Below are positions 33,801 to 45,497 of a DNA stretch of 64,000 nt, piece by piece. Position numbers and translations under genes: made by a program. The number at the start of each line of letters is the position of its first letter. Position 1 is the first letter of the stretch. Below the pieces are notes generated by a model, which worked only from the letters and a program-made list of their open reading frames with translations, was not told the DNA's origin and made no database searches. The stretch spans positions 52,412,289 through 52,476,288 of the forward strand of contig NC_080043.1 of NCBI RefSeq assembly GCF_012489685.1, written 5' to 3'. This DNA comes from Lotus japonicus. Its lineage: Eukaryota > Streptophyta > Magnoliopsida > Fabales > Fabaceae.

Positions 33801-35601
33801 AAGATCTGTCCGCCATTTGCAAAGAAATCATAGTTGGGGTAACCTCACCTAAGTTCAACCTTTTGAACATACTGAGCGGCAACAAATTGATACTCGCTCC
33901 TAAATCACACAAGGCTTCTACCACAGTTAACCCCTCTATCTGTACCGGAATAGTAAAGCTCCTGGGATGTCTCCTTTTTTTAGGCATCTTTCTTTGCAAA
34001 ATGGCACTACACTCTTCGGTCATCAAGATAGTTTCATCAACCTCACTCAACTTCCTTCTCTTGCTGAGAATGTCTTTCATGAACTGATCATAGATTGGCA
34101 TTTGCTCTAAGGCTTCGGAGAAAGGAATGTTAATATGGAGCTTTTTGAAAACTTCCAAGAACTTAGAAAATTGTTTATCCAGATTTTTCTTCACCAAAGC
34201 CTTAGGAAATGGAATCTTGCGGAGTTCAGGGATATGAGTGTTAACAATCCTAGTCCTAGTGGGCTCTCTAGCTCTTTCCTCCATAACACCCTCATCTCTC
34301 TCTACCTCAGCTTCCTCATTTTTCTCTCCCTCAATTTTTTTCTCTGGCTCATGTAACACTCTTCCACTCCTAGTAGAAACAACAACAGTATTTTCTTGCT
34401 CAGTTAAAGCCAAAGTTTCGGAAGAGAACTTACCTTGGTGATTTTCGGACATTTGCTTCGCTAGCTGCCCCAATTGACTCTCCAAGCTCTTTATAGCCAA
34501 CTCGTGGCTCTTGTAATTACTTGCTGAATGATCAATGAATCTCTCGATCAGCTCCTCTAGACTCCTCTTGCCAACCGCCTTTGCAACAATTTGCGGCTGG
34601 ACAAAAGGATCTTGTTCTGTGGTTTGGACTCCTCCTCCATGCATTGATGCTTTGGTCTCACCATCACCATCATTAAGAGTACACTGGTTACTAGCATGAG
34701 ACCCACCACAAAACTCACACTCCATGCAAGTTATCTTGGCTCCACTTGACTTGGTCTCCTCTATATGTTTTCGGATTACCGCCATTTCCTCGGAGAGTTG
34801 TTTGTTGGAGGCCATGATCTTGTCATAAGCTTCAACTTCAAAAGAACATCTTCGGATTTGGCGTTCATTCTCGGAGTTCATGGCCCTCACCGCCATCTTC
34901 TCTATCAAATCATACCCCGCTTGTGAGGGCAGAGCGTCAAACTCCCCATTCGAGGCCGCGTCCAAGCCAAACCTTGATGAGTATAGTAAACCATCATAGA
35001 ACTTCGCCACACATTCTGCTTAGGTGAGATTGTGTTGAGGACATTTCCTCAAAATCTTCTTAAAGTGCTCCCAAGCCTCATAAAGATTTTCATCCGTGGA
35101 TTGTGCGAAGGTCATGATATCATTCTTCAACTTCCTCAAAAGAGACCTCGGGAAGAACCTCGTTGTGAATTTTTCTGCAAGGTCTTTCCAAGTAGTGAGA
35201 CTCCCTTGAGGTTGTGAATTTAGCCATTCCTCTGCTACGTCCTTCAAAGATAAGGGAAATAGGCTCAACCGGATTGCTTCTGAAGGAACATTCACCACAC
35301 GATAAGTGTTGCAATTCCGGATGAACTTCTCCATATGAGCATGACGATCTTCCGAGGAACCTCCACCATATTGGCTTTGGCTCACCATGTTGATGAATGC
35401 CGGTCTCAACTCAAAGTTCCCAACTCCTTCGGGGATGACAATACTTCCGGGATAGTCAAAGCTCATAGACCCCGAAGTTAGTTCCCGAAGAGTCCGGTTG
35501 GCATTCTCAACTTCTTGTTCACGCAAACGGAGGGTAATACCCTCTTGGATCCTTGCCTCAATGTGGGCTTGCACCTCCTCCTCTGTCATGCGGCCACCCA
35601 T
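30820..35601 (-). pseudogene. gag-pol: Gag-pol of the Athila-like element
   Basis: Minus-strand start at 35601 (MGGRMTEEEVQ). Gag runs to a TAA at 35020-35022, probably from CAA, then continues in the same frame to 31987: a Cys/His knuckle (CEFCGGSHASNQC), protease ALCDLGASINLLP, RT with VCIDYRRLNSVT, MPFGLCNAPATF and catalytic IFMDDFSVFG, then RNase H. A 1-nt loss near 32030 shifts RNase H into 31999-31064, which continues to integrase (H...H...C-X2-C in CDRCQ; Asp in GIDFMGPFP; Asp in ISDGGTHF). A second frameshift near 31095 leads to 31113-30820 with the Glu in [12 protein letters not shown] at about 30820, from Trp, ends it. Confidence 0.88.
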
Positions 35602-35730
35602 GGTGGTGCTTCTCTTGAAAGCAACATGCGAACGACAGTCAACAGAGGAAGATTAGTAGCACCAATTCTAGACAAGTTAAAAACTTAAAGCAAGACCAAA
35701 AACTTAAAACTTAAACCAAAAATCGCAAAA

Positions 35731-35752
35731 CAACTCCCCGGCAACGGCGCCA
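35731..35752 (-). promoter_or_regulatory. Primer-binding site of the Athila-like element
   Basis: Minus strand TGGCGCCGTTGCCGGGGAGTT, the primer site typical of Athila-type elements (tRNA-Asp complement, from family knowledge). It lies about 8 nt inside the 5' LTR. Confidence 0.75.
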
Positions 35753-35760
35753 AAAACTTG

Positions 35761-37032
35761 TTGGTCAATCTGCAAGTGCACAGATATCTCCGGGTTTTAA
35801 ATTATCGAACCACAGGGAATTGGAATGTGAATTCAGTTTAAGAGTCAAGTTCAAGGTTAAAAAGCGAGTAAAATTCAGTTTTTAAGATTGGTTGTTTCTT
35901 TGATTATGTAATAGATAAATGAACAAGTAGTAAAGTGATCGAAATTCAGAAATGAGATTGCCTTGGGTTCTTGTTCAACTAATTCAGTTTTAGCAAACCT
36001 TCCTATCCAATAAATCATGAGTCTCTCCTTGAAGTTCTAGCCTAGACAGTCATCCATCGATGCCTCGTAAAGAAAACCCATTCTAACCAAAAGATAGGTT
36101 CAATTCCTTGCTAACCAAAGCATTTGATAGAAGCAATAAGCATACAATTCAGGCCAACCAACCTCAACTCTTCCTCTATTCCTAGCAGCAAGTATAGAAG
36201 GAGTAATCTCACAACAAGTCCCAATTCTATAATAAACTATCATTATGATTATAGAAAAGTAAGAAGCTAGCATGCATTCAAGCTTGAAAGATTAAGCATA
36301 GAAGTGAGATTCAAGGGTTTACTCAGAACATTACGAATAGGAAAGGAATTAAAAGCTAAAACATCCAAAGTCTTACAAAGAACCCAAAACAAAGGGGTTT
36401 TTAGCCAAGCATGGCTATGGAATCCATACAAGAAGATGAAGATAAAACCTGGAACATAAGGCCTAGAAAAAGTTCCTCAAGCTCCAGAACTCAAACCCTC
36501 TCTTTTAACTTATTGAAATATGGTAAAATGACAAAAGGTTTCAAGAGAAATGACAAAAATCCTATTTATAGGCAAAATTGACGAGTTTACTGGTGTGTCG
36601 GGCGCTCAAGCGCCAGCACCAAATCCTGGCACAAAAAGTATCTGCCAACCTGGCGCTCAGGCGCCCATGTGGAGCGCTTGAGCGCCCCAGCTCGCCTGAA
36701 AACCTCTTAAACTTCAACTTTAACACACTTTAATGCCTCCATCAAGCCTTTAAACCCCTTGGCCTTCTTCCTTCAGCTGTTACAACCTGATTGCTTGCAT
36801 AGAAAGACTAGGAACAAAGGTATAAAATGAACTAGGAATTAAACTAGACCCCTAAACTCTACTAAAATACCATTAAAGACCTTATAAAACTATGAAATTA
36901 CCAAAGCAATGCAAAAGGACTAATAAAGATAAAAATGCATGAGAATGCATGAAACACTACATGAGACTCAACAAAAAGACTCAAAACCCACAACGAAATG
37001 ACCCTAAAAACACTACTAAACTGGGGTCATCA
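35761..37032 (-). mobile_element. 5' LTR of the Athila-like element
   Basis: About 1272 bp, homologous to 28191-29467. The 130 bp between the LTR and the gag start (35602-35730) is an untranslated leader. The minus-strand 5' terminus is TGATGACCCC, against the LINE at 37033. Confidence 0.85.
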
Positions 37033-37037
37033 ATCTC

Positions 37038-37793
37038 CTACTGCCCCCACAGAATGAACCTCAACATGTCGCATCTACAAGCCTTGAGTCCATGAATCCA
37101 GTGTCTGCTGCCGCTGCTCATTTAATTTTGTCTCCTGTAACAACAAAAGCTCATGTTTCCAATGTAAAATAGCTTTTTTCATTGCCTCCCTTATCGTTGA
37201 ACCGCCCAAACCACAAACATTTGAAGTAAACCAGGGACCCGACATGTCAACTTAAATTGGGGTTATTCTGTTGATTTTGAGCCTCCAAGCATCAGTGCCT
37301 CTCTTCCTTGCGGCCTCAAACCCAACTGCTTCCCAACCAACCACGTTCGTTGCGCCCGTGCCGTCACTCCGTCTTCCCCCGAAACTGGCTTTAAGAAATC
37401 AACAAGTAATGGTTTCTATTTGTTCTTACTACCTTTTGGACACCCCCGTTGAGAACTCTTCTCAGAAGAATTTGTGTTTGGCGAAATTACCACAGTTGGC
37501 GACGTCAAGGTAGGGGATTATTCTCACGTTAAGAGCAAAGAACGTTTTTGCAAACCCTCTGATGAACGAAGAAGGTGAACTGGAAAAGATATCAGGTCTG
37601 TACCTGGGTTATGCCTCGCAATTTGGTTTGGCGAAGTATGAATAAAAACATTATTATTTTCACGTGAACTTGAAATTGAACACAACTGGAATCTGTTTTT
37701 TTCACTTAACGGTTGTGCCAAACACGTCTTCTCCTGTAAGCTGTAAAATTCATTATGTTTGCTACGTGAAAGAGCTAAACACGCCTCTGTTCC
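37038..37793 (-). pseudogene. LINE ORF1 end and ORF2 endonuclease start
   Basis: Minus strand. About 37250-37040 encodes the first part of an L1-type endonuclease (words NVCGLGGSTIREAMKKA and LLLLQETKLN), with a TAG before the Athila-like insertion. To its right, 37790-37300 has the Ser/Lys-rich tail of ORF1 with several stops. The frame across the Athila-like insertion reads through (HSVGAVGD / LMCLWRESS), so both flanks are one LINE. Confidence 0.65.
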
Positions 37794-38550
37794 CTGTGTG
37801 TAAGGCCCGAGTTTTTAAGCTTATGCTAAGTGAATAAAGTCTTATTCACGATTAGGGTTGATGTATCGTGAAGGGAAACCTGAACTAGAGTTTACCAAAT
37901 GAAATAAATATGTGAAGGAGAAAGTTCAGGAAAAGTCTGAGGATTGTATCGAAGTCGATTTAAGTAATAGCACGACTAATATTCGCATTTAAAACCTAGG
38001 ACAAGAACCTTAGGAAACAAAACTATGTTCCAGCTTTGGAACACTATAGGAATATAATTTCCAACAAACTTCCAGCTTTGGAACACTGTAGGAATTTAGT
38101 CCAAAAATCTTTAGAGAAATATTAGAACTTCTCTTTTTCCATATATCACAATCATTTCGAGGCGAAACTCTAGGATCTACGAACGTCCGATTCCAATCAT
38201 CGGAAGTTTGCCGAAACCGAATCCCTGGTTTTTCAAAACCCTAGAATCAACCTTCAATGAAGACTTTTTCTATTCAGAGCTTCAAATGAAGATTCTACAC
38301 GCGTACACCCATTTCTCTTGATGATTTCAATCTTTCTTCAGAAGGAAGTTTTCCATTCCGACATTCGATGCAAAAAGTAACTTATCGGGTAAAATAGTTT
38401 TACACCGACTTTGCATTAGTCACCTAAAATATAAGGAGACCTCATTTTAGTTTTGGAATTCTTTCGCCAAAACCTATCTTAGAATTCATGGAGAATGAAG
38501 CCGGAAAAATCAGATTCGCGAAACTTTCATTTTACCGCGTTTTGCCAACC

Positions 38551-38560
38551 TCTATATATA
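38551..38560 (+). promoter_or_regulatory. TATA box of the Tekay-type 5' LTR
   Basis: TCTATATATA, repeated at about 46287 in the 3' LTR and near 53137 in a solo LTR. An ATG 10 nt downstream opens a frame reaching the donor-like site at 38702, but it probably lies before the transcription start. Confidence 0.6.
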
Positions 38561-39373
38561 GTCAAGAAATGAGAAAATATCACAAATTTCCACCATTTCT
38601 CTCCAAAACCTGCGAATTTGCTAAGAGGAAGAAGGAAGAAGAGCTTTTGTTCATTTCTTGCTTGATCGTCGATCAATCAGTTGCTACTTCAAGGCTTCGA
38701 GGTATAGTCGCTAATCCTTACCTCTGATCGCTTTTTCCATAGCTTTTCTGTAGAGTTTTCTGAGCGGATAGTTTATGGGTTTTTGCAAAACTATCCTGAA
38801 TCTTTCATTTCTGATTCTAAACCTCTTCTATATGTGCCCAAGATCACTTCTGCCGGGTTAGATTTTCCGTTATGTCGCCGGAATTCCGCCGGAATCAATT
38901 TGAACCTAAAATACCCATTTTTGGAGTTTTTGGTGTAAAGCTTCAACCTTTAGGCTGAAAACTATCGCCTTAGCTTAGTGCTAGTAGGATTAGTTGTCAT
39001 AAACGTCGTTGGTGACGTCCCTGCAAAATTTGGTTTTTGGGATTTCAGTTTTGAAAATCCTAAGTTAAAAATCATGACCAAAATACCCCTGCGACAGTTT
39101 TTGATCCGATAATTTTTCCGAGCTCAGAATACCCTTAGTTACGGCTAATGAAAGCATAGGAACCAAGTTTGATCGAAGAAAAATCGAACCCCACAGTTAC
39201 CAAAAGTGGCCGAGCCCTATAGGGGGGAGGAGGAAAATTTCCTTTTCCGAAAACTTGTCTTTCGCGCTAGTTTATCGTACCTTAGGGTATAGATTACTTC
39301 GAGTAACCTTAGTAAGTATCGATAGCTTAGTTTCCGATAGATTCTGATAGTATTCTGTGATTTTATTGTAAAG

Positions 39374-39451
39374 GTGCTTTTGAGGATTTCCCCGAGGACC
39401 AACACTTTGAGAGCGAGGAAGCACTAGTTGATCATTCTGGAGAACTTTCAG
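39374..39451 (+). other. Conserved 78-nt exon-like block (5' LTR of the Tekay-type element)
   Basis: Preceded by TTGTAAAG and followed by GTGAGG. Only the frame starting at its third base is open; it encodes AFEDFPEDQHFESEEALVD and six more residues, strongly acidic. The upstream donor (38702) leaves one extra nucleotide, and this block starts with two, so the phases fit. The 3' LTR has the same block at 47111-47188. Confidence 0.55.
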
Positions 39452-40080
39452 GTGAGGGCTTCTCACATAATCTCTAGTTAATGCTTAGGGTCGATGTTTC
39501 GACATTGTTTACTGTTTATGCACTGGAATTGTGTGTGATTGGAAAATGTTTTCTGAGACTTCGGCTGACAATGTAGATGATTCATCTACTGAATGTTTTT
39601 GAGATTGTCTTACATGCTATGTGCTATGTGGGTAATCTAGGATGTGTGGTGCATGCTTTATATGCTAAGTGCTAAGTGTTTATGATGCGATTTATTGATA
39701 TATGACATGTTGTTGATTGTGATGATTTAAATATGCTCTGTACTGGAATCTGAGATTCTGAATGGTGAGAATAGCGGGCAGGTCATGCCGATTTTATTTT
39801 GAGAGTTTCGAGAAAGTTTGATAGGACGAACGAGGTTCGGGCCTTAATTTTGTTTAGTGGATCGAGACATCCTCTGGAAGCGACTTGGGATTGGGAGATC
39901 CTGAAAATGTATAAGACTTGCGATAAGACAAAATGGAATCTATTTTATAAAGAAAATTCATAAGACCTTAAATAACCTCAAAATCTTTAAGTAATGATAA
40001 CAACCTCGAAGGAAGGCATTGGAAGTCAAATCATAGTTTTGGAAAAACGAGGAGTGTCGTCGGATCCAAGTGTTGAGTTT

Positions 40081-40158
40081 GTTGTTGTGCTGTTGGAGCA
40101 GCGTTTGTTATTGTGCTGTTGGAGCAGCGTTTGTTGTGGTGCTGTTGGAGCAGCTATG
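40081..40158 (+). repeat. 26-bp minisatellite, 3 units (5' LTR)
   Basis: Three units of GTTGTTGTGCTGTTGGAGCA plus GCGTTT. The 3' LTR of the same element has five units at 47818-47947. The difference of 52 bp is the largest indel between the two LTRs. Confidence 0.85.
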
Positions 40159-40827
40159 TGTCGTTATGAAGTGTGTCTTTTGGTCGCAGAATCGACTTTA
40201 CCTTAGGGTAAGCTTTTAGAGACTTTAACTTCCCTAGAACACGTGGCGACGTGTCGAGTGAGGACGGAGACGTTGTTTGACTAATCATTTTGCATACATG
40301 CAACATTAATGAGGTATTAACACAAGACGTACTCTGGACCTCGTCGGTTTCCAAAATGGTCATAAGACCCGGAATGCCGTGAAAGAGCGTTTGTAGACGT
40401 CTCTTGTAGCAGACCGAAATGGCAGACCTACGGGTTTACTGCTGATCTGACTACCCCTGTTGGAGTAAGAGGCACGCGGGCCGAAATGGCTCCACCGTGG
40501 CTGGTGTTAGGGCTGATCCGTTTGATGTCCATCCCTTTCCGGAATGCATGTGGTTGACTGGGTTAACCTGCATACATATCATGCAACATGCATACGAATT
40601 TAGTTGTTGAGTGTGATTGGTAATTGTTAAACCTATTTGGAACATGCTATCTGCTACTATTGTGTCTATGTTATTGTGGAACATGCAACCCTAGGAATGA
40701 CATCTTTAGCTATAAGCCTAAGTGGCTATCTATTATTTGTACCTATTGGGTTTATTATCTACATAGTTCTTTAGAGTTGACCCTCGTGTCTTCTGTCTGT
40801 GTTTTGGCGGACAACGCCTTTTGTCAG

Positions 40828-41385
40828 ATGAGTATTGCGGACTGGTTCACCATGGTCCACCCTTCGGGGGGGATTAGGTATGAGATGATCGATCAGGACG
40901 ACCCCGGGTCGTGGGTGGTTGACCCCGCGAGCCATCGAGCGACGTATTCGGGGCGCATCATGGAGGACCACGTGGACAGTGGAGGAATCTTGAGGTCAGG
41001 AGTGTTGAGGCGATGCTCTATCAGCTTCAACTTGCCACCGGGCGTTCACTGCGGACCAGGATTCGGAGGAGCACCGCCGCCACCGTCATCTTCAGAGGAG
41101 GAGGATCCCTCAGAGGAGATTCCAGTGGGAGTGCCTTCGGCAGGGTCTAGTGCACCCTATGTTGCGATCATTGATGATCAGGGTTCGGGCCCTAAGCCCG
41201 TGAGTCCAGCATCGGAGCGCACTGCGGTTGCGAGGGGAGGACGGATTGGGTTAGTAGACTTGGTCTCTCTGGTGGTACTGATCCAGACGCAGCGGATCTC
41301 TGGATCCAGGAAATCGAGAAGATTTTCGGTGTTCTGCAAACTGTTGAGGGTGCCAAGGTGGGCATGGCGACTTATCTTCTGCTAG
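40828..41385 (+). pseudogene. LTR ORF fused out of frame to gag by deletion
   Basis: From the ATG at 40828 the frame matches the LTR ORF of the 3' LTR (48617-49096) until 41265. There the deletion joins it to gag sequence in the wrong frame, adding 40 unrelated codons and losing the conserved acidic C-terminus. Few residues differ from the 3' LTR copy before the break. Confidence 0.6.
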
Positions 41386-44300
41386 GAGATGCTGAATACT
41401 GGTGGAAGGGCACCAGGGGAATCATGGAAGCCAACCATGAAGAGATCAACTGGAACTCGTTCCGGACCGCGTTCTTGGAAAAGTATTTTCCGACAAGTGC
41501 CCGGGATGAGAGGGAGGCGCAGTTTTTGACACTCCGTCAGGGAGGTATGTCTGTACCGGAATTTGCTTCGAAGCTGGAGTCTTTGGCAAAGCATTTCCAA
41601 TTCTTTAATGATCATGTTGACGAGCGCTACATGTGCAAGCGCTTCGTGAATGGACTGAGACCCGATATTGAGGACTCAGTGAGGCCGCTGGGAATCATGC
41701 GATTCCAATCATTGGTGGAGAAAGCCACGGAAGTGGAGCTGATGAAGAACCGGAGGTTGAACCGGGCGGGAACTGGAGGGCCGATGAGGTCGGGCTCTCA
41801 GAATATTCAGAACAGGGGAAGGTTTCAAAACAGGAGGCCGTATCAGCGTCCTGCTGGTAGAGGATTTGCATCAGGATCTTACAAGCCCATGGTGGGTGCT
41901 GCTGGTGGTTCTGGGGGTCAGACTCAGAACAGGGAACTGACGTGCTTCAAGTGTGGGAAGCCGGGGCACTTTGCTCGTGCTTGTCCCGACACGAGGCCTC
42001 AATGCTTCAATTGCAACAAGTTGGGGCATACTGCTGCTCAGTGCAGGGCACCAAAGGCGGAGCCAACCGTCAACACTGCTCAAGGAAAGCGTCCTGCTGC
42101 AAAGGCGAGAGTCTACACCATGGATGGTGAAGATGCTGAGGGGGTCGATGGACTGATTAGAGGCGACTGCGAGATTGACGGTAACCTTCTATCCGTACTT
42201 TTTGATTCCGGTGCAACGCATTCATTTATCTCTAGAGATTGTGCGATCAGATTAAGACTTCCTATTACTGCTTTGAGCTTCGATCTGATAGTTGCTACTC
42301 CTGCCAAGACTCTACTTGCTAATTCAGCATGCATGTATCGTCCGATAACATATAACAATAGGATCTACCATGCTAACCTAGTATGCCTAACTCTTAAGAA
42401 CCTAGATGTTATCCTAGGAATGGATGGGTTGTCCCGTTATCATTGTCTTTTGGACTGCAACCGAAAGAGAGTGGTATTTCCTGATTCGGATCTTTCCGAG
42501 TATCTATCTGCCAATCACATCAGCGTCGCTTTGAACGAGGGATCTCAGGAGTATTCTGTTTTGCTAAGCTTGGAGAGCAAAGGGAACCCAGAAGTTGGCA
42601 GTATTCCAGTGGTGAAAGAATTCACGGATGTTTTTCCTGGCGATGTACCTGGATTGCCGCCTGTGCGCGACATTGAGTTTGCTATAGACATCGTACCGGG
42701 AACAGGGCCGATTTCGATTGCACCATATCGTATGGCACCTGCGGAGCTAGTGGAATTGAAGTCCCAACTCGAAGATCTTCTGTCGAAGGGATTCATACGA
42801 CCAAGCGTTTCACCTTGGGGAGCGCCAGTCTTATTGGTGAAGAAGAAGGACGGGAAGTCATGACTATGTGTCGACTACCGACAATTGAACAAGGTAACCG
42901 TCAAGAATAGGTATCTGTTACCTAGGATTGATGATTTGATGGATCGACTGCGGGGAGCTACCATATTCTCGAAGATCGACCTGAAGTCGGGTTATCATCA
43001 AATCAGGGTCAAGACCGAGGATATCCAGAAGACGGCATTCAGAACCTGTTATGGACACTATGAGTACTTAGTGATGCCATTTGGGGTGACAAATGCGCCG
43101 GCAATATTCATGGCTTACATGAATATGACTTTCCATACATTCCTGGATCGATTCGTCGTGGTGTTTATCGACGACATTCTGATCTATTCAAAGAATGCTG
43201 AAGACCATGAGGAGCACTTGCGACAAGTTTTACAAGTGCTGAGGGAGAAGGAGTTGTATGCCAATCCTTCTAAGTGCGAATTTTGGCTCGAAGAGGTAAA
43301 ATTCTTAGGCCATGTGATCTCTAAGGAGGGGATAGCTGTGGATCCAGCAAAGGTAGAGACCGTATTGTCATGGGAACGGCCGAAGACAGTGACGGAGATC
43401 AGAAGTTTTGTCGGTTTGGCGGGATACTATCGTCGCTTTATCGAGAATTTCGCGAAGATTGTTGGACCTTTGACTCAACTGACGAGGAAGGACCAACCTT
43501 TTGCATGAACTGAAGCGTGCGAGACTAGCTTTCAGACGATGAAGGAACGGTTGACGACGTCACCTGTACTCGTCTTACCGCAACCGGAGGAACCTTATGA
43601 GGTATACTGTGATGCTTCGCATCAAGGTTTGGGATGTGTGCTGATGCAACATCGGAAGGTGGTTGCTTATGCTTCAAGACAACTGAAGGTGCATGAGAAG
43701 AATTATCCGACTCATGACTTAGAACTAGCTGCAATCGTATTTGCGCTGAAGATTTGGAGACACCACTTATATGGATGCAATTTCACCATATTCAGTGATC
43801 ATAAGAGCTTGAAGTACTTGTTTGAGCAGAAGGAGCTGAACATGAGACAGCGTCGGTGGATGGAATTTCTCAAAGATTACGAGTTCACTCTGCAATATCA
43901 TCCTGGAAAGGCGAATGTTGTTGCTGATGCCTTGAGCAGGAAGATGCACATCTCGTCGATGATGGTGAAGGAGCTGCAACTGCTGGAATAATTTCGAGAT
44001 ATGAGCTTGGATGTGAAATTATCCGAGGGAGAACTGAAGTTTGGGATGATCAGAATTACCAATGGATTGATGGAAGAAATCCGAGACCAACAGTTACAAG
44101 ATGAGTTTCTGCTCGGGAAAAGGAATTTGGTAAGTCAAGGTAAAGACCCAGAATTCAAGGTAGGAAGTGACAATATCCTACGGTGCAAGGATAGGGTTTG
44201 TGTACCTAACAACCCTGACTTGAGAAGATTGATTATGGATGAAGGTCACAAGAGCAAGTTAAGCATTCATCCTGGAATGAAGAAGATGTACCAGGACTTG

Positions 44301-45497
44301 AAGGTGAATTTTTGGTGGCCAGGAATGAAAAGACAAGTGGCTGAGTATGTAGCTGCATGTCTGACATGTCAGAAGGCGAAGGTGGAGCATCAGAAGTCTT
44401 CAGGTATGCTACAAAGCTTGGATGTGCCAGAATGGAAATGGGATAGCATATCGATGGATTTCGTCGTGGCTTTGCCAAGAACTCAGAAGGGATACGATTC
44501 TATTTGGGTAATCGTGGATCGACTGACTAAGTCGGCTCATTTCGTACCGGTGAGGACTACGTACAACGTGGAGAAACTATCAGAGTTATATATAGCGGAG
44601 ATTGTACGACTTCACGGAGTACCGACAAGTATTGTATCCGATCGAGACCCGAAGTTTACATCACATTTTTGGGGAGCTCTTCAAGAGGCTTTGGGAACAA
44701 GGCTGAGACTAAGTTCTGCTTATCATCCGCAGACTGAAGGACAGACTGAGAGGACAATCCAGTCGTTGGAGGATTTGCTACGCGCTTGCGTATTAGACAA
44801 CAAGGGCAGTTGGGATACCTTGTTACCGTTGATTGAGTTCACATACAACAACAGTTTTCATACGAGCATTGGTATGGCACCGTATGAGGCTTTGTATGGC
44901 CGCAAGTGTAGAACACCTTTGTGTTGGTACCAAAACGGAGAAAATCTGTTGGTAGGACCGGAACTTCTGCAACAGACCACTGAGAAGATCAAGCAGATCA
45001 GAGAGAAGATGAGGACTTCTCAGAGTAGACAGAAGAGTTATGCAGATCAGAGGCGCAGAACTCTGGAGTTCGAAGAAGGAGATCATGTATTACTGAGAGT
45101 CACTCAGACGACGGGAGTTGGTCGAGCAATCAAGTCAAAGAAGCTTACGCCCAAGTTTATTGGACCGTATCAGATCACTCGTCGAATTGGACCAGTCGCT
45201 TACCAGATTGCACTACCTCCATTTCTATCAAATATTCATGATGTATTCCACGTGTCACAACTGAGGAAATATATTGCGGATCCGACACATGTTATCGAGC
45301 TGGATGACATTGAGTTGAAGGATGATCTGTCTTTCGAGACACCGCCAATTAGCATTGGTGACACCAGGATAAAACAGTTGAGAGGGAAAGAGATCGAGTT
45401 AGTGAAGGTCATTTGGAATAAAGACACTGGTGATGCGACATGGGAGCTGAAGGAGAAGATTCAAGAACAGTATCCAGAACTTTTTACTAACCCTTAA
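41266..45497 (+). pseudogene. gag-pol: Gag-pol polyprotein of the Tekay-type chromovirus
   Basis: One frame from the deletion point to the stop at 45497, with three nonsense codons: TGA at 42861, TGA at 43506, TAA at 43989. Each is one transition from a sense codon (CGA, TGG, CAA). Order: gag (N-terminus lost), two CCHC knuckles (CFKCGKPGHFARAC and CFNCNKLGHTAAQC, 41943-42040), protease LFDSGATHSF (about 42205), RT with [10 protein letters not shown] and FIDDILIYS (about 43170), RNase H with VYCDASHQG and [10 protein letters not shown], integrase (zinc region near 44270; Asp in SMDFVVALP, Asp in VSDRDPKF, Glu in QTERTIQS), then the HDVFHVSQLRKY region and a chromodomain over the last 50 residues (VKVIWNKDTGDATWEL). 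Chromodomains steer integration to marked chromatin. Length and domains are normal for Tekay/Del apart from the missing gag start. Confidence 0.92.

Larger units (their letters stand above)
28191..37032 (-). mobile_element. Athila-like Ty3/gypsy element, complete ends (TSD ATCTC)
   Basis: 8842 bp with LTRs at both ends and ATCTC at 28186-28190 and 37033-37037; the outer LTR ends are uncertain by about 2 nt. Gag and pol are on the minus strand. The primer-binding site TGGCGCCGTTGCC and integrase words [15 protein letters not shown] are typical of Athila-type elements. It sits in the LINE endonuclease; removing it and one TSD restores the LINE reading frame. There are stops, frameshifts and a truncated integrase, so it is not autonomous. 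Confidence 0.9.
37799..41265 (+). mobile_element. 5' LTR of the Tekay-type element, 3' truncated
   Basis: Aligns to 45535-49054 with two 26-bp repeat units fewer. After TTGGTC at 41265 the sequence jumps into gag. It contains a TATA box (about 38551-38560), a donor-like site CTTCGAG/GTATAG at 38701/38702, the 78-nt block at 39374-39451, and the start of the LTR ORF (ATG at 40828). Confidence 0.9.

Noticed and set aside
40624..41385. 253-codon ORF as a novel fusion protein
   Set aside because: The second part is gag read in the wrong frame after a deletion, and the first codons start from TTG with no conserved sequence; kept as a pseudogene from the ATG at 40828.
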